From positions 682,001 through 746,000 of the forward strand of contig NZ_CP102269.1 of assembly GCF_025148635.1 (NCBI RefSeq): a stretch of DNA of 64,000 bases, read 5' to 3'. The DNA is from Butyricimonas virosa (GTDB lineage Bacteria; Bacteroidota; Bacteroidia; Bacteroidales; Marinifilaceae). A program made the position numbers and the translations under genes. How positions within the stretch are numbered: position 1 is the first letter of the stretch; each line of letters begins with the position of its first letter. Shown here piece by piece: positions 44,245 to 52,731 of the stretch. A model generated the notes under the pieces. It was not told the origin of the DNA, made no database searches, and worked only from the letters and a program-made list of their open reading frames with translations.

Positions 44245-46005
44245 ATGAAATTATCCTATAAACAGAAGTTGTTCATTTACTTCTTCATTGTATTCGCCGC
44301 CTTCACGGTTGTTATTACCTTTTTCCAACAAAACCGGGAAAAAGCCTACAAAACGGAGACCTTGCGCACCACGCTGGACGATTATTCCGACATCATTGCC
44401 CACTATGTTCAACAATATCATCTGATAAACAGCGGGCAAATGGATTCTTTAAAGAATGTACTCGTACTTATGCCCTCCAATTTACGCTTAACAATAGTAG
44501 ATCATGATGGTAAAGTCCTTTATGACAATAGTCTCGACAAGGAACAAGAGATCGAAAACCATTTACAGCGCCCGGAAATCCAGACGGCATTAATCCAAAA
44601 AACAGGAACTGCCATCCGGCTTTCTAAAAGTACCGGAGTCGAATACTATTACTTTGCCAAAGACTACATGAATTATTTTATTCGGGTGGCTCTTCCTTAC
44701 GACATCGAGATTCAGAACTTTTTAAAGACGGACAACATATTCCTGTATTTTATCACGCTACTATTCTTTATCACGCTGATCTCGCTGATTTATATCTCCG
44801 ATCGTTTCGGGAAAGCGATTTCCGGACTGAAAGATTTTATCGTTTCGGCCGACAATCACAACATTAATTACAACAATATCCATTTCCCGAACACGGAACT
44901 GGGAGAGATCGGTGAAAAGATCATTCATAATTATCAACTTTTAGAAGAAAGTAACAAGCAGATCAACGTGGAACAGGAGAAACTTCTCCGTCACTTCCAC
45001 TATTCCGACGAGGGGATTGCCATCTTCTCCGCTAACCGGGAAAAGATATATGCCAACACGCATTTTATCCAGTATTTGAACATCATCTTGGACGAACCGA
45101 CATTCAAAGTCGAAAAACTGCTGGAACAACCGGATTTCAAAGAACTGAACGAATTCTTGCAAAAAAACACCCCGGTAAACCCGAATACCACCAACATCCC
45201 CGTGTACCAGAACAAGATCAGCAAGGGAGGTAAGCATTTTGCCGTAAAACTATTGATTTTCACGGATAACAGTTTCGAAATCACCCTAAACAATATCTCT
45301 GATAACGAAAAAAACAGGCTCCTAAAACAGGAGATGACGAATAATATCGCCCACGAGCTAAAAACTCCGGTAAGCAGTATTCGCGGTTATATCGAAACCC
45401 TTCTGGAACAACCTAATATTACCCCGGACAAGCAACATTTCTTTCTGGAACGTACGTATTCACAAATCGTTCGCCTATCCGACTTAATCCGGGATATTGC
45501 CCTAATCACCAAGACAGAAGAGGCATCCGAACTTTTTGACAAGGAACGAGTGAATGTTCACAACACTTTGCAGGAAGTCATTGATGACCTGCATGACCCG
45601 ATCATAGCACACGGGATCAACGTGAGGAACGAGATAAATCCCCAAACGGTTATCGAGGGAAATAAAACGCTGGTTTATGCTATATTCCGGAATCTCATTG
45701 AAAATTCCATCAATTACGCCGGAGACAATATCTCGATCGGGGTAAACAACTACATGGAAGACAATGAATTTTATTATTTCTCCTACTATGACACAGGACA
45801 AGGAATAGAAGAAAATCACTTGAACAGGATTTTCGAACGTTTCTATCGTGTATGCGAGGGACGTAGCAGACAAAATGGCGGTTCCGGCCTAGGACTCTCC
45901 ATCGTGAAGAACGCCGTTCTTTTCCATAAAGGAGACATCTCCGCAAAAAATAGAAAAGACGGGGGATTGGAATTCCTATTCTCACTGAAAAAAACTCTTT
46001 TCTAA
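44245..46005 (+). CDS. phoR: PhoR-type sensor histidine kinase
   Basis: 586 residues: membrane span near 9-27, an extracytoplasmic segment of about 145 residues, a second span (IFLYFITLLFFITLISLIYI), a HAMP/PAS-like linker, the HisKA box NNIAHELKTPVSSIRGYIET (phospho-His), and the ATPase domain with N box NLIENSINYA and G boxes YDTGQGI and GGSGLGLSIV. It is followed by a terminator and closes the regulon. The large periplasmic loop is bigger than in E. coli PhoR. Confidence 0.93.
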   Translation: MKLSYKQKLFIYFFIVFAAFTVVITFFQQNREKAYKTETLRTTLDDYSDIIAHYVQQYHLINSGQMDSLKNVLVLMPSNLRLTIVDHDGKVLYDNSLDKEQEIENHLQRPEIQTALIQKTGTAIRLSKSTGVEYYYFAKDYMNYFIRVALPYDIEIQNFLKTDNIFLYFITLLFFITLISLIYISDRFGKAISGLKDFIVSADNHNINYNNIHFPNTELGEIGEKIIHNYQLLEESNKQINVEQEKLLRHFHYSDEGIAIFSANREKIYANTHFIQYLNIILDEPTFKVEKLLEQPDFKELNEFLQKNTPVNPNTTNIPVYQNKISKGGKHFAVKLLIFTDNSFEITLNNISDNEKNRLLKQEMTNNIAHELKTPVSSIRGYIETLLEQPNITPDKQHFFLERTYSQIVRLSDLIRDIALITKTEEASELFDKERVNVHNTLQEVIDDLHDPIIAHGINVRNEINPQTVIEGNKTLVYAIFRNLIENSINYAGDNISIGVNNYMEDNEFYYFSYYDTGQGIEENHLNRIFERFYRVCEGRSRQNGGSGLGLSIVKNAVLFHKGDISAKNRKDGGLEFLFSLKKTLF

Positions 46006-46035
46006 ATTCATAAATCCCGGCAAAAACAAGGGATC

Positions 46036-46067
46036 AAGGCTATCATGCGATGTATGATAGCCTTTTT
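46036..46067 (+). terminator. Terminator of the phosphate regulon
   Basis: AAGGCTATCAT / ATGATAGCCTT, an 11-bp stem, 7-nt loop, then T5, 30 bp after phoR. Confidence 0.88.
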
Positions 46068-46162
46068 CCATTGATTTTAACATTATTAGACGCAACCATT
46101 CACGCAATTATCCATCTAAGTAATGAAACTAAAAAACAACGAGTAATAAAAAGGGGTTTAAA

Positions 46163-46840
46163 ATGAAGTATCAAAAAGTAGTGACACTAATTATTCTTTT
46201 GCTCTCGGCAACATTCGCCTTCACATCTTGTAATGATGACGGGTATAGCCTGGACAAATTCTGGTTAGAAGTCGGTACGATTGAAAAAACAAGTGATCAG
46301 GATTACAGAATCATACTGGACAAAGGTCCAGTATTGTATCCATCCGTTTCAAATGTACCGGTACGTTACTTAGAAAATAATATGCGTGTGTACGCAGATT
46401 TTACCATCTTGCAAGATGCAAATCCGGGAAGTAGTGTAGATCATTACGTGCGAGTAAACGACCTGCAAAAGCTTCTTACAAAACCTATTGTACCCTATAC
46501 CGAAGTGATTAGTGACAGCTTGGGTATGGATCCGATTGAATTACCGGAATACTGGATTGCCAACGACTTCATCACCTTCCGATTCTTTTATGCCGGAGGT
46601 GCTAAAGAACACATGGTCAACCTGACAAAGCATGAAGAATTAACAGCGGAGGGGAAAACCCTGTTAGAATTCAGACATCATGCTTATGGAGATCCGGAGA
46701 ACAAAAGTCTTTACGGTTATGTCAGTTTCCCGCTAAAAGAAGTGTTTAACGAGGTAACAGATTCCGTACAGCTACACATCAAGTACAAAGGTTTCGACGA
46801 AGAAAAAAACATTGACATTACTTATCGTCCTCGTAAATAG
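46163..46840 (+). CDS. NigD-like lipoprotein
   Basis: 225 residues with a signal peptide ending in FAFTSC (lipid-modified Cys). The two-part beta-rich body (GTIEKTSDQDYRIILDKG; RVYADFTILQD; then FYAGGAKEHMVNLTKHEEL and LEFRHHAYGDPENKSLYGYV) fits the NigD N- and C-terminal domains common in Bacteroidota. It sits alone between two terminators. Named after a bacteriocin locus, but most copies, including this one, have no such context. Function unknown. Confidence 0.85.
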   Translation: MKYQKVVTLIILLLSATFAFTSCNDDGYSLDKFWLEVGTIEKTSDQDYRIILDKGPVLYPSVSNVPVRYLENNMRVYADFTILQDANPGSSVDHYVRVNDLQKLLTKPIVPYTEVISDSLGMDPIELPEYWIANDFITFRFFYAGGAKEHMVNLTKHEELTAEGKTLLEFRHHAYGDPENKSLYGYVSFPLKEVFNEVTDSVQLHIKYKGFDEEKNIDITYRPRK

Positions 46841-46945
46841 GTCTCATAGTGACGATAAGATGTAACGAGGAGTTTTCGGTACCGAAAGCTCTTCGTATTC
46901 TTTTACACACGAAATATATTTTTTCAAGATTTTTCCACGTAATAT

Positions 46946-46975
46946 TTGGTAATTCCACAAAACTACCTATCTTTG
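46946..46975 (+). promoter_or_regulatory. Promoter of the tRNA-Tyr/tRNA-Gly unit
   Basis: TTG (46946-46948), 19-nt spacer, TATCTTTG (46968-46975), about 30 nt before tRNA-Tyr. Confidence 0.72.
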
Positions 46976-47011
46976 TACCCGCTTAAAACAAGCAACTGTT
47001 CTTTGAACAAA

Positions 47012-47093
47012 GGGGAGATACCAAAGTGGCCAACTGGGGCTGACTGTAACTCAGCTGACATCGTCTTCGTAGGTTCGAATCCTGCTCTCCCCA
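47012..47093 (+). tRNA. tRNA-Tyr (GTA anticodon)
   Basis: 82 nt with acceptor GGGGAGA/TCTCCCC, anticodon stem CTGACT-GTA-AC..., a long variable arm (GCTGACATCGTC region) as in bacterial tRNA-Tyr, and T loop GTTCGAATC. Confidence 0.95.
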
Positions 47094-47099
47094 CATACT

Positions 47100-47172
47100 G
47101 CGGAAATAGCTCAGTCGATAGAGCACTAGCCTTCCAAGCTGGGGGTCGCGGGTTTGAGTCCCGTTTTCCGCT
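47100..47172 (+). tRNA. tRNA-Gly (TCC anticodon)
   Basis: 73 nt with acceptor GCGGAAA/TTTCCGC, D arm GCTC-GAGC, anticodon loop CTTCCAA and T arm GCGGG-TTTGAGT-CCCGT. Six bases after tRNA-Tyr, same transcript. Confidence 0.95.
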
Positions 47173-47180
47173 CTCATTTT

Positions 47181-47209
47181 AAAGCACTTACGTTTGTAGG
47201 TGCTTTTTT
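47181..47209 (+). terminator. Terminator after tRNA-Gly
   Basis: AAAGCACTTAC / GTAGGTGCTTT stem with a 4-nt loop and T6. Confidence 0.88.
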
Positions 47210-47301
47210 GTTTTAAGCGGTTTTCATGAAGTTTAGAGCATTTATTTAAACCGAGAGATAGTGTCCAAAAAAGTGTGTAAATCCCAGTAATTTTTATTTT
47301 T

Positions 47302-47330
47302 GATAGTGTTTCAAAAAGTGTGTAAATTCC
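47302..47330. repeat. Second, internal copy of the IS left inverted repeat
   Basis: GATAGTGTTTCAAAAAGTG and the following GTAAATTCC repeat the outer left end 45 bp inward. It could be the end of a related IS or a duplicated transposase-binding site. Confidence 0.75.
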
Positions 47331-47373
47331 AATTTATTTATTTTTGTAATAGAACAGTCAAAAATAACTTATT

Positions 47374-48519
47374 ATGGAATTTACACCTGAGCAAATAACG
47401 GAAATAATCTCCGAAATAACAAATGGAGAACAAGGATTCCAAGGTCTTGTCAAACAAGGTCTTGAAAGTTTAATGCATAGCGAACGTGCAGTTCATAACG
47501 CGGAACATAACGACGTTAGCAACGGTTATCGTGATCGTCGAGTGTGCTATGACCGTAAAGTGTTTGAGCTTCGTGTCCCGCGTAGTCGTAACAGCAATTT
47601 TTACCCGATGTTACTAGGTGTGTTGAAAGACCAAGAAGAAGAAGCCCAAAAACTGGTTAGCAGTCTCTATTGTAGCGGTTTAACCACGGAACAGGTGGGT
47701 AAAATCTACGAACAGTTTTACGGGAAGCATTACAGTAAAAGTCAGGTAAGTCGCCTCTTGAACACGGCCCGTGAAGATGTAAACGCGTGGCTGGGGCGTA
47801 AACTTGAGAAGCGTTACCCCATTCTTTATATCGATGCCACGTATGTCCTCACCCGGCGGGACGAGTCCGTGAGCAATGAAGCCTATTACACGGTTTTGGG
47901 AGTGAAAGAAGACCGCACAAGGGAAGTTTTAACCGTGGTAAACTTTCCCACGGAAAGCGCGACCAATTGGAAGGATGTTTTTGAAGGTCTCAAAGAAAGA
48001 GGGGTTGCTGTCGTGGATCTGCTGGTATGTGACGGGTTATCCGGTATTGAAAACACGCTGGCCGATACTTTCCCCCAAGCGGATTTGCAGCTGTGTACCG
48101 TTCATCTGAAAAGGAATATCGTGAATAAGGTCAAGCCCGGGGATAAGAAGCAGGTTATGGAGGAACTCAAACAAATCTGCTCTCCTGACCAATGGGACAT
48201 TACCCCGGAAAAGGCATTCGGTGTATTTAAGGAGTTCATACAAAGGTGGCAAAAGAGTTACCCGCCGCTAAAGAGATACCAGCACGACAGGTACAGGTTT
48301 TATTTTACATACTTCAAATATGAAAGGGAAATCAGGGGAATGATTTATACCACGAACTGGATCGAAAGACTGAACAGGGATTATAAGAGGGTTATTAATA
48401 TGAGAGGGGCCATGCCGAATCCACAGGCCGTCATTCTACTGATGGGGACCGTGGCTCAAAACGCGGATATTTATAAATACCCTATTTATAATTTTTTAGA
48501 ATCAAGATTATTTTATTAA
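47374..48519 (+). CDS. IS256 family transposase
   Basis: 381 residues, apparently intact. The DDE residues are probably D154 (ILYIDATYV), D220 (VDLLVCDGLSGI) and E331 (TTNWIERLNRDYKR), with the family's C/H motif (LCTVHLKRN) between. The N-terminal part (ISEITNGEQGFQGLVKQGLE, DRKVFELRVPRSRNSNFYP) fits the IS256/MULE group. It catalyses copy-out or cut-and-paste movement of the element. Confidence 0.95.
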   Translation: MEFTPEQITEIISEITNGEQGFQGLVKQGLESLMHSERAVHNAEHNDVSNGYRDRRVCYDRKVFELRVPRSRNSNFYPMLLGVLKDQEEEAQKLVSSLYCSGLTTEQVGKIYEQFYGKHYSKSQVSRLLNTAREDVNAWLGRKLEKRYPILYIDATYVLTRRDESVSNEAYYTVLGVKEDRTREVLTVVNFPTESATNWKDVFEGLKERGVAVVDLLVCDGLSGIENTLADTFPQADLQLCTVHLKRNIVNKVKPGDKKQVMEELKQICSPDQWDITPEKAFGVFKEFIQRWQKSYPPLKRYQHDRYRFYFTYFKYEREIRGMIYTTNWIERLNRDYKRVINMRGAMPNPQAVILLMGTVAQNADIYKYPIYNFLESRLFY

Positions 48520-48580
48520 AAATGAATAGATTTGCAAAGATGAAAAAAGAAAGGATTTACACACTTTTGGGGACACTATC

Positions 48581-48773
48581 CTAAATTAAAAGTCGGCACA
48601 CTACAACTTCAAGACAATTGTATGTAGCACATAAAACAATTAATAAAACCCGATGCTCCTATCACGTAGACTTTGGAGACTTTACCGGTTTTACAACCGA
48701 CTTGTTTATTTAGACATCTTCATTCGTGTAAGTATTAAATTTATAGGGACAAAGATAAGTTTTTTATTCAAAT
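48581..48773. other. Non-coding flank right of the IS
   Basis: About 190 bp between the right end of the IS and the tRNA-Pro terminator. No ORF, tRNA remnant or clear hairpin is visible. Confidence 0.6.
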
Positions 48774-48799
48774 AAAAAAACAGTCACTCTCGTGGCTGT
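48774..48799 (-). terminator. Terminator of the tRNA-Ser/tRNA-Pro unit
   Basis: Minus strand ACAGCCAC / GTGACTGT (8 bp with one wobble) with a GAGA loop followed by T7. Confidence 0.82.
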
Positions 48800-48806
48800 C
48801 TATCTG

Positions 48807-48880
48807 TCGGGGTGACAGGATTCGAACCTGCGACCCTCTGCTCCCAAAGCAGATGCGCTACCGGACTGCGCTACGCCCCG
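48807..48880 (-). tRNA. tRNA-Pro (TGG anticodon)
   Basis: 74 nt, 5' CGGGGCG; anticodon loop CTTTGGGAG contains TGG; T loop GTTCGAATC. The acceptor has one C-A mismatch (CGGGGCG with CACCCCG). Confidence 0.95.
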
Positions 48881-48902
48881 AAAATGAGCTCAAAAATTGG
48901 TG

Positions 48903-48990
<88 letters not shown>

Positions 48991-49093
48991 AATTGCGCTG
49001 ACAAAAGTAGTGCTTTTTATTGTTCTTGCAAGCTTTTGACGTGATTTTTTTCTTTTTTTTCACGTCCAGACACGAATTTCCCCACTCGACCAA

Positions 49094-49555
49094 CTATTTC
49101 TGCGCAGGTGCAGAATATTTCCCCATCTTCTTCCACAATTGATGATGGAATTTCTGCTCGGCCTCAATCATCATCCACACTTTCTTGGCGGACAGAGCCT
49201 TGGTCAACTTCTCGATATATTCTTTCTTAATATCCCGTACAGCCTGTTCGGCAGATAACATTATCTCCAAATTCTTCAAAGCCTGTTGTTCCGTCACTTC
49301 CGGAACCTCTTTTTTATCTTTCCGACAGGTTAAATCTCGTATTTTATCATTCTCGACACGAATTTTCTGCTGCATCTCGTTATATAAAGGCCAGAACTTA
49401 GTGGCCTCTTCCGGGGTCAAATCCATCTCTTGAGTAAAAAAGGCTACTTTTTGAGCCTCAAACTCTTTCCGTTTGTCTTCACTCAATTTCCCGCTTTGGG
49501 CAAATAAAGAAAAACCAAACCCCACCATCAATATAATCAAACTTACCTTTTTCAT
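49094..49555 (-). CDS. Small secreted Spy/CpxP-like (LTXXQ-type) protein
   Basis: 153 residues from ATG 49555 (MKKVSLIILMVGFGFSLFAQ signal peptide). The mature part is all-helical and charged, with FFTQEMDLTPEEATKFWPLY (a motif seen in Spy/CpxP/CnrX-like periplasmic proteins) and LEIMLSAEQAVRDIKKEYIE. It lies 23 bp after the probable anti-sigma gene. A periplasmic chaperone or stress-sensor role is inferred from fold resemblance and neighbours. Confidence 0.7.
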   Translation of the reverse strand: MKKVSLIILMVGFGFSLFAQSGKLSEDKRKEFEAQKVAFFTQEMDLTPEEATKFWPLYNEMQQKIRVENDKIRDLTCRKDKKEVPEVTEQQALKNLEIMLSAEQAVRDIKKEYIEKLTKALSAKKVWMMIEAEQKFHHQLWKKMGKYSAPAQK

Positions 49556-49578
49556 ATATCTTGCTTGTACATTCAATT

Positions 49579-49965
49579 CTACCTACGCTCCGCGTATAAA
49601 AACTCGATCGGATCCGTCTCTTGTGACAAATACTCGATGATCTCTTCACGAGATGGGTTAAAATCCGTATCGAAAATATTCTCATCCTCTGCTTGTGCCG
49701 TCATGTTCGCCTGCTCTCCATTTTTTAACAGCATCCGATTCTCATCCACCAGATTAGGAACCAGCAACTGTACGACGATCATTGCGAAAGCGAATAATCC
49801 CGCTAAACCGAGATAAGGTTTTAACGTCTGAAACAAACTTGTTTTCCGAGTCTTCCCATCCTCATCCTTTATCCGGTCCATCACCCGATCGCCCAACGTG
49901 TCAAAATAACGATCAGGCACCGTGAACGGGTTCTTTGATTTATATTTCTCATCCAAATTATCCAT
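49579..49965 (-). CDS. Membrane protein, probable anti-sigma factor
   Basis: 128 residues from ATG 49965 (MDNLDEKYKSKNPFTVPDRY). A cytoplasmic N-terminal part of about 55 residues, one membrane span (YLGLAGLFAFAMIVVQLLV) and a periplasmic C-terminus of about 50 residues ending SREEIIEYLSQETDPIEFLY. Position directly after an ECF sigma gene (27 bp) and topology suggest an anti-sigma factor. No zinc-binding ZAS motif is seen; family not recognised. Confidence 0.65.
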   Translation of the reverse strand: MDNLDEKYKSKNPFTVPDRYFDTLGDRVMDRIKDEDGKTRKTSLFQTLKPYLGLAGLFAFAMIVVQLLVPNLVDENRMLLKNGEQANMTAQAEDENIFDTDFNPSREEIIEYLSQETDPIEFLYAERR

Positions 49966-49992
49966 AACCTTCCATTTTCTATTATCCAATAA

Positions 49993-50562
49993 CTATTCGA
50001 ACGAGGGTAAAGTATCCGAAATCTTCAAACTTTCCTCTATTTTCTTTACCGCATTGTGATAAGTTGCCTTCAGCGTTCCCACGGCGACATCCAGCACCTC
50101 GGCAATATCCTCATATTTCATATCATCAAAATACTTCATATTAAATACCAGACGTTGACGCTCCGGCAATTTCAACACGGCTTTCTGCAATTCCCGCTGG
50201 ATCGAATCCCCACAGAAAAAACTATCACTTTCCAACTGATTTTCCAACATGGGAGTAATCTCCTGCGAGTTTCCATAAGTCTTCCGACGCTTTTCACTCA
50301 AAAAATTAATCGCCTCATTCGTCGCCACCCGATACATCCATGTAAATAATTTCGCCTCGTAACGAAACTCCCTCAACCCCTTCCAAATCTTGATAAAGGT
50401 ATTCTGCAACACATCGTCGCTATCTTCATGCCCTATCACGATTTTACGGATATGCCAGTAAAGCCTCTCGCTATACTTTCCTACAAGTAACCGAAAAGCT
50501 TTTTCCTCTCCATTTCCGGAATGAAACATTCTTACAATATCTTCATCACTTATTTCGTTCAT
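49993..50562 (-). CDS. ECF-type RNA polymerase sigma factor
   Basis: 189 residues: region 2 (KAFRLLVGKYSERLYWHIRK, DDVLQNTFIKIWKGLREFR, YEAKLFTWMYRVATNEAINF) and region 4 (LPERQRLVFNMKYFDDMKYE, DIAEVLDVAVGTLKATYHNA). Unlike the sigma at 7.7 kb there is no FecR or SusC; its partners are the membrane protein and the Spy-like protein downstream, pointing to envelope-stress control. Confidence 0.93.
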   Translation of the reverse strand: MNEISDEDIVRMFHSGNGEEKAFRLLVGKYSERLYWHIRKIVIGHEDSDDVLQNTFIKIWKGLREFRYEAKLFTWMYRVATNEAINFLSEKRRKTYGNSQEITPMLENQLESDSFFCGDSIQRELQKAVLKLPERQRLVFNMKYFDDMKYEDIAEVLDVAVGTLKATYHNAVKKIEESLKISDTLPSFE

Positions 50563-50630
50563 GCTTTCTAATCATATCGTTAAAGCCTACATCCCTATGA
50601 CAACATTTTATGTCGAAGGTTTATTTACCA

Positions 50631-51638
50631 TCATTTAAAATTTAAATCCGAAAACTTCTTTTTACCCCGCAAGAAATAATCCAACACGATACTCCGGGGA
50701 TATATTCCCGAAAGACTCACGGAACGTTCAGGAACCGGATAGGCTTTCCTCATCTCACGGAAAGCCTTGTATGCCCGAATTACCGAACGGGTGTTGGACC
50801 ATTGACCTTTCAATAGGAAAAGCCCTCCCGCCATCGTGTCCAGCAAAACTCGTGCAAAAAAGATTTTCTTGCGCTGTTTAGCACACAGATTCTTATGCAA
50901 CATCAATAAATTATTCCGGTAATTCAAAAACAATTTTCTCGGATGATTCATCGGCAATGAGCCTCCCCCCAAATGGTAGACGACAGAAGAAGGAATTACC
51001 TTTAAAGTATACCCTCCATTTTTCAATCGCCAACAAAGATCAATCTCTTCCATGTGCGCAAAAAAAGCCTCGTCCAACCCTCCGGCCGCACGGTACACGT
51101 CCCGCCGAATACATAGAGAAGCCCCCGTTGCCCAAAAAACATCTACCTCATCATCGTACTGTCCATAATCCTGTTCCGTGGTATCCATCACACGCCCACG
51201 GCAAAACGGAAATCCTAAATAATCAATATATCCCCCTGCCGCTCCAGCGTACTCGAACTTATTTTTATCCCGATATGCTAATATCTTCGGCTGCACGGCC
51301 GCAACCTTCTCGTCCCGGTCCAACACGGCGACCAACGGTTCCAACCAACCGGGAGCGACCTCCACGTCACTATTCAAAAGAACCACATATTCTGCCTCGA
51401 TCATCTCGATCGCCCGGTTATAACCCCCAGCAAATCCGAAATTCTCCTCGAACAGCACCCGTTCCACGTCTGGAAACTCTTGTTCCAAACATATCCAGGA
51501 ACCATCCGTCGAACGGTTATCCACCACGACGACACGCCCCAAATCAAGATTCGTGTTCTTCATGACCGAAGGTAAAAACTCCCGTAACAAATTCTCCCCG
51601 TTCCAATTCAATATAATAACAGCTACCCGTTTCGCCAT
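50631..51638 (-). CDS. GT2 family glycosyltransferase
   Basis: 335 residues. N-terminal GT-A fold: VAVIILNWNGENLLREFLPS, VVVVDNRSTDGSW, ENFGFAGGYNRAI, LLNSDVEVAPGWL (the DXD-like NSD), GASLCIRRDVYRAAGGLDE and FFAHMEEIDLCWRLKNGGY (catalytic-site ED). The C-terminal part has amphipathic helices that may touch the membrane. WcaE/rhamnosyl-transferase-like; acceptor unknown. Next to the acyltransferase, consistent with envelope glycan or lipid A/LPS work. Confidence 0.9.
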   Translation of the reverse strand: MAKRVAVIILNWNGENLLREFLPSVMKNTNLDLGRVVVVDNRSTDGSWICLEQEFPDVERVLFEENFGFAGGYNRAIEMIEAEYVVLLNSDVEVAPGWLEPLVAVLDRDEKVAAVQPKILAYRDKNKFEYAGAAGGYIDYLGFPFCRGRVMDTTEQDYGQYDDEVDVFWATGASLCIRRDVYRAAGGLDEAFFAHMEEIDLCWRLKNGGYTLKVIPSSVVYHLGGGSLPMNHPRKLFLNYRNNLLMLHKNLCAKQRKKIFFARVLLDTMAGGLFLLKGQWSNTRSVIRAYKAFREMRKAYPVPERSVSLSGIYPRSIVLDYFLRGKKKFSDLNFK

Positions 51639-51648
51639 TCTAATTTTA

Positions 51649-51718
51649 GATTTATGATTTTAAATTCCAGCCACACAAGAACACCGCTTTTTGATTTCAT
51701 TCTAAATTTTAAATTCAA
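51649..51718. repeat. Dispersed repeat, copy B (acyltransferase-GT2 gap)
   Basis: GATTTATGATTTTAAATTC (51649-51667) and GCTTTTTGATTTCATT (from 51686) match copy A at 42740-42803. Confidence 0.65.
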
Positions 51719-52593
51719 AACTTCTTCTTATGTTTCCATCTTTTATGCGACCACAGCCAAAACTCCGGCTCTTCTTGTATAAAAGATTCCAACAATCGAG
51801 TATGCATTTCCGTCAATTTCCCCTGGGGTAACTCGGATGGGTTAGCACACACATCCACGAACTCGACCTCGTAATACCCACGTTTCACCTTACGCATTCG
51901 CACCGAAACTACCGGAATATTATACTTCCGGGCAATCCGCTCCGTACCGAGCAAAACCGGGGTATCTTGATTTAAAAAGCGCATCCAGAAATTCAAATTA
52001 CGTCCGTTAGGAGTCTGATCACCGATAAAGCCAGCCAGAAACAAACGATTTTCCGAACGGTAACGAGCGATAACCCTTAACGTGTCATCCTTTGCCACGA
52101 GTACCGCCCCGAACCTTGAACGAATCTGTTTCATCATACGATCCGTCACTTTATCACGAATCGGTTTATACAAAGCCAGAAAATCCGCCCCCGTTTCCCA
52201 CAAACTATAAGAAGACATCCACTCCCAGTTACCATAATGCCCCAACACCCCGATCACGCTCCTTCCCTCGTTAAAATACGACTGGGGTAATTCCGTGTTC
52301 TTAAACACGCAACGTTTTCGGATTGATGCCTCGGACATATGCCACAACTTATACAATTCGATAGATAAATCAGCCAAATGTTTGTAATATTTCCGTTCAA
52401 TCACCTTGATCTCCCGCAAACTTTTCTCCGGGAAAGAATTACATAAATTCGTTCTCACTACCCCGCATCGATAATGGACCACGTAGTAAAGCAACAAATA
52501 GTTCAAATCCGCCACCAGATAGAGAATCCGGAGCGGAAGAAAACTGATCAACCATATAAAACCATATAGAATATACGAAAACATAAGCATCAA
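51715..52593 (-). CDS. Lipid A biosynthesis-type acyltransferase (LpxL/HtrB family)
   Basis: 292 residues. N-terminal membrane anchor (MFSYILYGFIWLISFLPLRI), catalytic H-x4-E in LGHYGNWEW, then GDQTPNGRNLNFWMRFLNQD and TPVLLGTERIARKYNIPVV of the family; tail rich in Lys. It transfers an acyl chain to lipid A on the inner face of the inner membrane. About 77 bp upstream of the GT2 gene, same strand. Confidence 0.9.
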   Translation of the reverse strand: MMLMFSYILYGFIWLISFLPLRILYLVADLNYLLLYYVVHYRCGVVRTNLCNSFPEKSLREIKVIERKYYKHLADLSIELYKLWHMSEASIRKRCVFKNTELPQSYFNEGRSVIGVLGHYGNWEWMSSYSLWETGADFLALYKPIRDKVTDRMMKQIRSRFGAVLVAKDDTLRVIARYRSENRLFLAGFIGDQTPNGRNLNFWMRFLNQDTPVLLGTERIARKYNIPVVSVRMRKVKRGYYEVEFVDVCANPSELPQGKLTEMHTRLLESFIQEEPEFWLWSHKRWKHKKKF

Positions 52594-52670
52594 TTATAAA
52601 TGTCAAAGATACGTGCTTTACAATTGAAATCCAAAAAGAACTCTCTCTCGCTTTTTTTACTCATTATAAA

Positions 52671-52701
52671 TTGGCATTATCAGAATTAATCATTAATTTC
52701 G
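52671..52701 (+). promoter_or_regulatory. Probable promoter of the DUF349 gene
   Basis: TTG (52671-52673), 20-nt spacer, TAATTTCG (52694-52701), one mismatch to TAnnTTTG; ATG 31 bp downstream. Confidence 0.55.
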
Positions 52702-52731
52702 TGAGTTGAATGCGTAAAAATACGAACAGTT

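Larger units (their letters stand above)
47257..48580 (+). mobile_element. IS256-family insertion sequence
   Basis: 1324 bp bounded by 28-bp inverted repeats at 47257-47284 and 48553-48580 that agree at 26 of 28 positions (ends GATAGTGTCC). One intact transposase gene fills it. No target-site duplication is seen: the 8-9 bp on the two sides differ. An extra copy of the left repeat (47302-47330) lies inside the left end. The insertion is harmlessly placed between the tRNA-Gly terminator and the convergent tRNA-Pro unit. Confidence 0.9.

Noticed and set aside
46946..47182. 78-codon plus-strand ORF
   Set aside because: It runs through the promoter and both tRNA genes (Tyr, Gly); coding text is an artefact.
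50957..51565. 202-codon plus-strand ORF opposite the GT2 gene
   Set aside because: Low-complexity Pro/Arg text from the antisense frame of a well-conserved glycosyltransferase.
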